Of a stretch of DNA of 35,187 nucleotides, positions 32,901 to 35,187 are shown one piece after another; positions within the stretch are counted from its first letter, which is position 1, and each line of letters begins with the position of its first letter. The notes beneath the pieces are model-generated. The model made no database searches, was not told the origin of the DNA, and saw only the letters and a list, made by a program, of their open reading frames with translations. The stretch spans positions 1 through 35,187 of the forward strand of contig JAISEO010000058.1 in NCBI GenBank assembly GCA_031264075.1. Reading direction: 5' to 3'. The translations under genes were made by a program, and so were the position numbers. The stretch comes from Coriobacteriales bacterium. Lineage in GTDB: Bacteria > Actinomycetota > Coriobacteriia > Coriobacteriales > UBA8131.

Positions 32901-35187
32901 GCCTGCCGCTGCTGCCGTTGCCAAAGACCGGTGCGGTGAGGTTAAGGCTCACGGCATCGGTGTCCACAATGACGGTGGAGGCCTCGCTCGCAAAGGATCC
33001 TCCGACTGTGTTGATGGCCTTATAGCGTACGTGGTAGGTTCCGGCAACTACGGCCTGGTAGTCTCCGTTTTCAACATCGGTCAGCACCGTGCAGTCCGTA
33101 TAGCTCGTCGTTCCTTCGGCGGCAAACTCCATCGCAGAAGTAACGCCGTATATCCTGTTGTCGTAGCCCGAGAGCCCGTCAGGAGCTGCGGGACGTGCCG
33201 GCACCACTACCTCGGTACGGGCACTGTCCGCGAGCGTCGTGCCATTGCCAGCGGTGACGACGTACACCGTGGTGCCGTGGAGGTCATAGCCGCCCTCGCC
33301 GGAGGTGGCAAGCGGTATCAGCTTGTCGCTCACAGTACGGGCCGTACCGTTTACGAGGTAGGTGCCCGCACCAGGCAGGGTAAGGGAGTCTGCGGCAAAA
33401 TCGACGCCTACCAACGGTGTGATGGCACGTGCTATGGTGGAGAAGGTGAAGCTCTGCGCTGCCTCCATTGCCACAGCGTCCGTACTCACGAAGCCATCCA
33501 CGGTTACCTCATAGGACGCGCCGTACTCGATGCCCGACACCGGCAGGGTCAGCGCGTTGCCCGCGGCGTTCCAACGGGAGTCATCGGTAACAATCGCGCC
33601 ACCGGTGAGCGAGGGTTCACCGGCTCCTCCGCCTGCGGTTTTCTCAATAGCAACCGTGCCGGGCAGTGTCGTGTCTATGCCCTGTGAGAAGTTGAGGATG
33701 AGGGACTGTGCGGCAGAGGGATAGACGTTGGTCTGGGCGTCTTTGGGGTTCGTGAGTGAGGCCACCGGCCTGGGCTGGGCTGCCCAGCTGTAAGACGAGG
33801 CCCCCGAGATGTTGCCGCCCGTGTCGATGGCACGAGCCTGCACCAGCGTGTTTGTGTCGGGAACGCCATCAGGAACGAAGGGCAGGAGTGTCTGAGCCGT
33901 CAGGTCAAACTCGCCTGCGCCTGGGCCTTCCTCCGTAAACACGTAGTTCTTCCAGCCGTCATTGACCGTGCCGTCTACCCACGTGCTGCCGTTGTCGAGC
34001 GAAGCGCGGTACTGATACTTGGCCACAGCCGTGTCGTCGGTGGAGTAGCCCACGGTAAAGTTCGTGTTCTTCTGGGTGACCACCGGCACAGTAGGAGCCG
34101 TGAAGTCCTCGATGATGGTTGTGTTATCGTCTTCCTTCAGGGTTTTGCCATCTTCGGTAAACTCCAGGCCTGCAGGTGCATAGTTGTTCAGTACATAGAA
34201 CTGTTTAAGGTCGTACTCCTGCGCAGCTTGGCCAGAGGCCGCTGTAAAGCCGATATAATATTCGTTGCCGATAATGGACTCGATGTCCACGTTCGTTCTC
34301 GAAAGCGTAGGCGTTTGCGGTTTGACAGGTGTAGAGCTGATATAGAGATTGAGGTACCGCTCCTTGGAGTTGTAGTCCACCCACGAGTAACAGTGTACGT
34401 TCTTTATATATCCCGAACTGTTGGCTACAAAATTGGGCGATTTATAGGCCTCATCGACAGCGCCCAGATAGCGTGTGCTGATGCCGTCTCCGTCGTTGTT
34501 TTTTGCTATTTGTGAAAACGCCCCGCCTTTCTCCCCATAGCCCGCAAACGGAACCCTCTGTCCGCCGTCGTTGTCGTAGGTATCGACCTTGAAAGCGACC
34601 GACCTTGTGAAAGCGGTACCTCCATAGCCAAGCGATCCGGAACCCCCGGTAATGCCGTTCGTGTCAGCGGCGATGATGAAGGACCAACCGTCCGCGGTTC
34701 TACTACGGCCAGCGACATCCCCGTTTTCTCCCATCCAGATATCGAACATGGCCGAGAAACCCGTTTCGGAGTATATGCGGCGGGAGAGGAAGGCCGAGCC
34801 GTATTTCCAAGGGGAGGATGCACCCGGAGTTTTGGAAATGAGCCTGATGTAACCCGACGCGTCCTGCGTCGGCTCAACGACCAGTGAGTCGTTCCCGGTT
34901 ATCCGCATAGTCTTCATGCCGTCCGCCGAGGCGTTGCCCGAGTTGAACGACGGCCCGATGAAGTAGGCGGGGAGGACAGTCTGGCTGGTGCCCGGCTCAC
35001 CGGACTGCTCGGGCGGCGGCTCCTCCCCAAAGACCTGTCCGGCAAACACCGGCGGGATGATGAGCGTGAGGGTCAGGACGCAGGCGAGCAGCGTCCGCGC
35101 GGTCTTCCGCAGCTGAGCCCTCTTCCAGGGCGCGCGCCGGGTAGCACTTACTGTGCCCTTGCGCGTGGAGCAGGAGGGACGGGGCTG
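20923..35187 (-). CDS. Giant multidomain surface adhesin with L-type-lectin-like N-terminus and C-terminal membrane anchor (5' end outside window)
   Basis: More than 4750 codons. The track starts at a GTG (35049), but the frame stays open to the window edge. The codons just upstream encode a signal peptide (KTARTLLACVLTLTLIIPPVFA), so the true start lies beyond 35187. In track numbering, residues ~30-300 resemble a legume/L-type lectin (AMFDIWMGENGDVAGRSRTADGWSF, VAFKVDTYDND, EYYIGFTAASG). A Big_5-like Ig domain follows at ~430-560. Many Ig-like repeats come next, then two YDG modules (FASKHYDG), three X2-like domains (LNGNT...GTHSFTVSYNPLG), an Fn3-like domain, and an InlB-B-like repeat (YRFGYWTQNGDD). 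A Big_3_5-like domain and a helical FIVAR-like stretch complete the row. The end is a Pro/Ser/Thr/Glu-rich wall-spanning segment, one transmembrane helix (LLSVTFGVAVLAIASVLAVLAY) and a basic tail. There is no LPXTG. The likely role is glycan or host-surface adhesion. Domain names are by eye. Confidence 0.88.
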   Translation of the reverse strand, partial: QPRPSCSTRKGTVSATRRAPWKRAQLRKTARTLLACVLTLTLIIPPVFAGQVFGEEPPPEQSGEPGTSQTVLPAYFIGPSFNSGNASADGMKTMRITGNDSLVVEPTQDASGYIRLISKTPGASSPWKYGSAFLSRRIYSETGFSAMFDIWMGENGDVAGRSRTADGWSFIIAADTNGITGGSGSLGYGGTAFTRSVAFKVDTYDNDGGQRVPFAGYGEKGGAFSQIAKNNDGDGISTRYLGAVDEAYKSPNFVANSSGYIKNVHCYSWVDYNSKERYLNLYISSTPVKPQTPTLSRTNVDIESIIGNEYYIGFTAASGQAAQEYDLKQFYVLNNYAPAGLEFTEDGKTLKEDDNTTIIEDFTAPTVPVVTQKNTNFTVGYSTDDTAVAKYQYRASLDNGSTWVDGTVNDGWKNYVFTEEGPGAGEFDLTAQTLLPFVPDGVPDTNTLVQARAIDTGGNISGASSYSWAAQPRPVASLTNPKDAQTNVYPSAAQSLILNFSQGIDTTLPGTVAIEKTAGGGAGEPSLTGGAIVTDDSRWNAAGNALTLPVSGIEYGASYEVTVDGFVSTDAVAMEAAQSFTFSTIARAITPLVGVDFAADSLTLPGAGTYLVNGTARTVSDKLIPLATSGEGGYDLHGTTVYVVTAGNGTTLADSARTEVVVPARPAAPDGLSGYDNRIYGVTSAMEFAAEGTTSYTDCTVLTDVENGDYQAVVAGTYHVRYKAINTVGGSFASEASTVIVDTDAVSLNLTAPVFGNGSSGRLQQGSSVSPLPLRIAASGNIPATFTNAEISISNTAAFELAKPPGTAATETTLEAGEDNLSFTVRPKDGLAVGDYTAVVSVTYHPEGKDFTHTAQATVHLTVVERTPVPVVDYVAEQITGLAHSAVYLVDGNQVNTNNTGVLNIDAAWFGRGATDDGPEPLSLIKHNTNSALQSDAATLVIKARPAAPASTTRALSFVGFADGAILGVSAATMDFSNNGGGSWVADIASLPGYDSEAGAITGLAAGNNYRLRYKAEAGAQGRFASVTQNLTIAPGTVAPTWGLGLDTASAATFSFDSKKWGYTSAAAAGLAHTVVVSNTGNQPTGTLSVTLSGNGAAAFALSAASLENIAPAGSNTDISVRPVAGLDAGVYEAMLTVAGSQSGQGGHTDPFSASYTLSFTVGTANIMGFAQIAPWTVGTASELAADRDEEAEIADILLNGTLADPAFGGSKAVTANLDTGTTISLPIIAWVNLGTSFNPNVNGIYTFRGTLGSLDRNVSNTSNLVPQVTVIVNDLPYGILPNVGGTLSFADAEYGYGVGAGGVAPQPVTVTNIGSNRTGELTASLAGPGAGSFVLASGGASGVSVQIASVAEQNAVSAPFTVQPVAGLTSGSYTAQVQVSSAEHGLSESFAVAFTVTDNKARGFVPVVVPGGHAGSPAPGFAPADVAATLLAQYPTVTANCTNGTVAWPVSAWNLAGSYNPSAAGSYAFTATLETAPVNHVLDAQAAVPTLTVIIDPTVNAAVPNITQHPAGGDAYTAMADPEGGIRLRVAAVASDAASGGILSYQWYRATAPTGTVGSTLMNGATSAVYEVPRASVGTFYYYCVVTNTNPSVNGTQSATRNSNTAVVRVNKRVQTAPVVIEDPGAKAAADEPFTLVASGGSGTGALVFERTMGKDAVATVSPDGTVTVYGAGQIAVVAHRLDDTDWETGIASASLTITIAKAAPDVVAPTGLSATYGDLLSSVSLISFTNSGSETSPVPGLWSWDNPLAIVGNVGTRTPLATFTPTDTGNNETVRGVAVPLTVTARSLTVDMSGLSFASKHYDGLTTVSMTGAPALVGVVGTDNVGLNASGVSYVFASESVGENTVERTGSYALTGGAATNYTLTQPSDSIANLATISSGFTPEAGVHYTATPLNQGWTNEDVVITAAAGYKVSAENLHASSWLDSLTLDTAAVQEASKTFYLRRAATGTGDIAQNEISTLATLDYGIERTAPEVKVRYNENALTAFLNSISFGLFFKETVDIELAATDAVAPSSGVETLRYYLDRNPGSTALTAAALEGRWQTYSELARPAVAEHARFALYVEAIDYAGNSSGILTDGVIVYSDSTINTQDLSLTRFADADATAYVVLNGNTIKAVERTGYSASGGAPESVLADEGQDEGAPVLGASYSVNGNRILLDGDYLKTLQVGTHSFTVSYNPLGVAYSSADARNDTPETTSFTIVVSKAQQNAVQVTGSGVAASSTAPGSVTRTRESGSLALTASGGSGSGAYTWTSSETDVATVAPTTGNETTASFVGYKTDGTTLISAVKAGDDDYVASAPVELTLTVSRDGTAPVVGGSVEPAVSTITASEPIETGAETPSWNTTLSWTAASDTFTEDSALTYYVYQHATAIDDMEGVESAMEHGTLLNEDDTVGITTYNVTGLEPDTSYWFNIVVEDEAGNKAAYTAVRVLAPLTVEVTSAVQQNGVDGTEATDGILVTFDREVAGFYLDNDAYALHDGVTRTDTAYPYPKNPEGSARTSADTWFIPVSALPIANGTTLEDALTIKSWKLTVREGTGDQAQDRTIHDYRIKDDSVGMAVTFYKPVPEDTPEAWIDYVNRTVAGLAEGKTYIFGNNTEGIGHVERFIGTDLTDPNNPSYKDLNDVWHYPINDTWLGAGIDEVSDGVTTEGIDVILKGGTNTVNSAATVLFIPRRPAQPELTVHNPGNASDPSIVTVTNATADTAYEYRVGITGEAGYGEWQNVEDANKTDTSVILTGLQGGRYTLRVKAVAAPDDETQGSFSSPATAFYVHDFGEVRFDAQLQGYTLPSTGDTTDPLTAQTVHVAAGATVDKVEWTGESAEDAEDWFKLQGSGNVWTIQPVAGLEPGIHQAKIKIMYSAVATDEEQNVTFTVHPKIEFADTEGVAVSDTDEDGVSDTMTLTFKYPIVGGLSWNEVVVNTAVVKDPSAHDFKNAQAIAEGTHNNVYVIPIAPASSAVKTEASASVEVRMDLNGKLDTYQKQNSEQGRNYIAATTPITVPRAIAEAEVFAALPGYSTSTLQFTLAKPAGEGADKNYYPIIATYGNPDSIYFYPTDENDNLDISYPYDGPVRITDSDGDPIEGLKITMILPIDEGSYFAGTVKYTWTWRVFFSLGDEFTDDVTDVMVSIPSLPGTPGFGVAAVEASGTITKAVGLLDSRYILNGGGVNYLTDMHAFQKLHPVDAGGAYTAPALDFPTSADLGSGSPEVSIRDVYLDIPGDDRGFVALGEGAYTVKSGGGVIFNFTDADPTFLDDQLIFSLKADWTRINGTYRLAIVLSDLAVAQATFDVTGITPTYRLILTTDDSGSAVPVATSDYGTPDGCYEAAKPVTLTAGNSAEGYRFGYWTQNGDDAVTVELEDETASTTTFTMPPAPVILTANYLDGVAPVTTADLANEGWMRDKVTLTATDNDVTKATGGNLLGEGLGTVREIHYRVDAAAVDTIVAGATAEVLLTALPDGRHTISYWAEDEAENAEAAHTLTVYKDATPPTGSITARGIAYAGLPLSDSLAKFWAGDVSLALSGADGAGSGMQATEYLVRTTPFGSEADAKAATGWTAGSAPNITIDGSYFVYARLTDNTGNVRVVGTEGFVRYTQSATTTTTTFTKASGTDAVAAVAMHGNTVADIVRTAGGSEFALESTDYSAGSPADTITLTAAYLQTLDAGTHSFTVSYNPLGKPYAASQSTDDPRPTTLTVAIARNTSSVTLACNPLTSSSYAENNVTLTATVAGEMGFMPRGKVEFWDDHDNDALTPELSLGTETVDGSGEASLTLTLSGGDHRLRAAYEGDTDYESSESSSVSYNITRAAQAAVFISGPATVSATYGDQAFELTATGGSGSEPGTYAWRSQDPDVATIGELSGRINIIGQGSTTIYAKRLGDANYNDSAEAWITLVVAPKPLTVTMAGLAFASKHYDGRTDLAVMGEAALAGVVNPDLDGIALDSSDVDFAFASAEVGTSSVARTGSYALAAGSSRDVRANYTLAQPATTLSDVATILPGFTALAEEHYTATTLNNGWTNTDVVVTAATGFAVSAGNLDTSTWQNTLILGSAPVDANVVPFYVRRTGTDLEADEDNDAITQHEISTVASFTFSIDKTAPVVQVGYNANTASDFLGSTSPALFFRDGVEIELEVTDTGSDGTAVSSDIETLRFYLDAAPGNTALDATALASLWQDYDAAEPLSVEAGTAFALYVEARDYAGNSSGILRDGVVVYEDSAADTELVNSTRFGSTDAEVFLTLNGNTVADLERTGYDAVWDGISPPGSVSAGEGLDADAPALAMSYTVVGDRISLDGNYLAALKTGTHSFTVHYNPLGLTYPLSGDTRSEAPASSIFTVVVAPATPVLVTEGSLPILAYGDGSLASLGLETSGYVFGGSALKGEATLSGTLSWDAPNASALVPGAVGFETDVLGNDARNGLFVAAATFTPDPALYANSYDALPLMISVRVGAAQTSLTALDSALSSAEQEAFPSVTLARENYDEQAVDALDATMAKVHAAFEAAAKAGGQPLTQAEVEALLAELDARTAALDHSHPVLSSTVGAPITAYGQSVEVSFKGDFGSVSSVSLNGRIFALGAVSSTPSGRASRQLLLDGTEVGTLTQGSAVVGLDTAFVDTLANGSHLIELRFVDDFKAGTGSTAFMVDRPAQAVPAPAPAADGGSSPASLSYTPLEGSQNTQGDTTDSATRETRPVTRTDTRPGAEAEASETAETTELTATSETAPYLLSVTFGVAVLAIASVLAVLAYRIRSRKRDADAQGPDPEV
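22195..23520 (-). repeat. Internal duplicated module B (YDG + Ig-like + X2-like)
   Basis: About 440 residues beginning PLTVTMAGLAFASKHYDG and ending ...THSFTVHYNPLGLTYP plus a short tail. It matches module A block by block: ARTGSYAL, HYTATTLNNGWTN, FYVRR, EISTVASF, YVEARDYAGNSSGIL, LNGNTVADLERTGY. Similarity is clear in protein but diverged in DNA, so the duplication is old. Confidence 0.85.
24090..24405 (-). repeat. Third X2-like module (partial repeat) with ACC trinucleotide run
   Basis: Contains MHGNTVADIVRT...LQTLDAGTHSFTVSYNPLGKPY, matching only the C-terminal third of modules A and B. A run of six GGT triplets (24385-24402) encodes a poly-Thr stretch just before it. The period is three, so slippage would not shift the frame. 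Confidence 0.75.
28565..29830 (-). repeat. Internal duplicated module A (YDG + Ig-like + X2-like)
   Basis: About 420 residues beginning SLTVDMSGLSFASKHYDG and ending THSFTVSYNPLGVAYS plus a short tail. It is the N-terminal partner of module B, about 2100 residues earlier in the protein. Shared blocks are RTGSYAL, HYTATPLNQGWTN, FYLRR, NEISTLATL, YVEAIDYAGNSSGIL and LNGNTIKAVERTGY. Confidence 0.85.
35171..35187. repeat. Start of another GGGACGGGG-family element (R5), cut by window end
   Basis: CAGGAGGGACGGGGCTG is identical over 17 bp to the left arm of R3. It lies inside the open frame of the giant gene. Confidence 0.6.

Overview
The window is GC-rich and gene-dense and looks like the chromosome of a Gram-positive actinomycete-type bacterium, most likely a member of the Coriobacteriia. 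This is an inference. It rests on the hpt-ftsH-folE-folP-folK order known from Actinomycetota, the probable leaderless starts, a huge membrane-anchored surface protein of Ig-like modules, and the absence of any outer-membrane gene. No rRNA, tRNA, CRISPR array or transposase gene was seen.

Region 1 (about 1-6.8 kb, minus strand) is a four-gene operon: glmM (phosphoglucosamine mutase), a single-pass membrane protein of unknown function translationally coupled to it, a very large membrane M28-peptidase-like protein with degenerate metal ligands and a ~690-residue disordered insertion, and a TrkA-type K+ transport regulator. Region 2 (6.8-7.25 kb) is the divergent intergenic region between glmM and tilS. 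It holds a good promoter, several hairpins and a terminator-like stem-loop, and is a candidate structured RNA or leader.

Region 3 (7.2-17.5 kb, mostly plus) is the housekeeping cluster: tilS, hpt, ftsH, folE, folP, a FolK-RsmI fusion, and a class II glutamine amidotransferase. Between tilS and hpt lies a cassette consisting of an AAA_14/DUF4143 ATPase bracketed by two nearly identical ~130-bp nested inverted-repeat elements, plus a small divergent membrane protein. Both cassette genes carry TACTCAG-containing palindromes upstream. folB is missing from the folate cluster.

Region 4 (17.5-20.8 kb, plus) is a sulfur-assimilation locus: metY (O-acetylhomoserine sulfhydrylase), a cysteine-free Rrf2/CymR-like repressor, and cysK. 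The metY and cysK promoters share a perfect AACTW-N11-WAGTT inverted repeat, which suggests a CymR-CysK-type regulon. The repressor gene has its own large palindrome over a -10 element.

Region 5 (20.9-35.2 kb, minus) is one giant surface-protein gene of more than 4750 codons, still open at the window edge. It has a signal peptide upstream of the start listed in the ORF track, an N-terminal L-type-lectin-like domain, dozens of Ig-like, YDG, X2-like and Fn3-like modules including a large internal duplication, a helical stalk, and a C-terminal transmembrane anchor.

A family of GGGACGGGGCTG/TGTCCCA inverted-repeat elements (four complete, one cut by the window end) is scattered through the intergenic spaces and is the main sign of mobility here.
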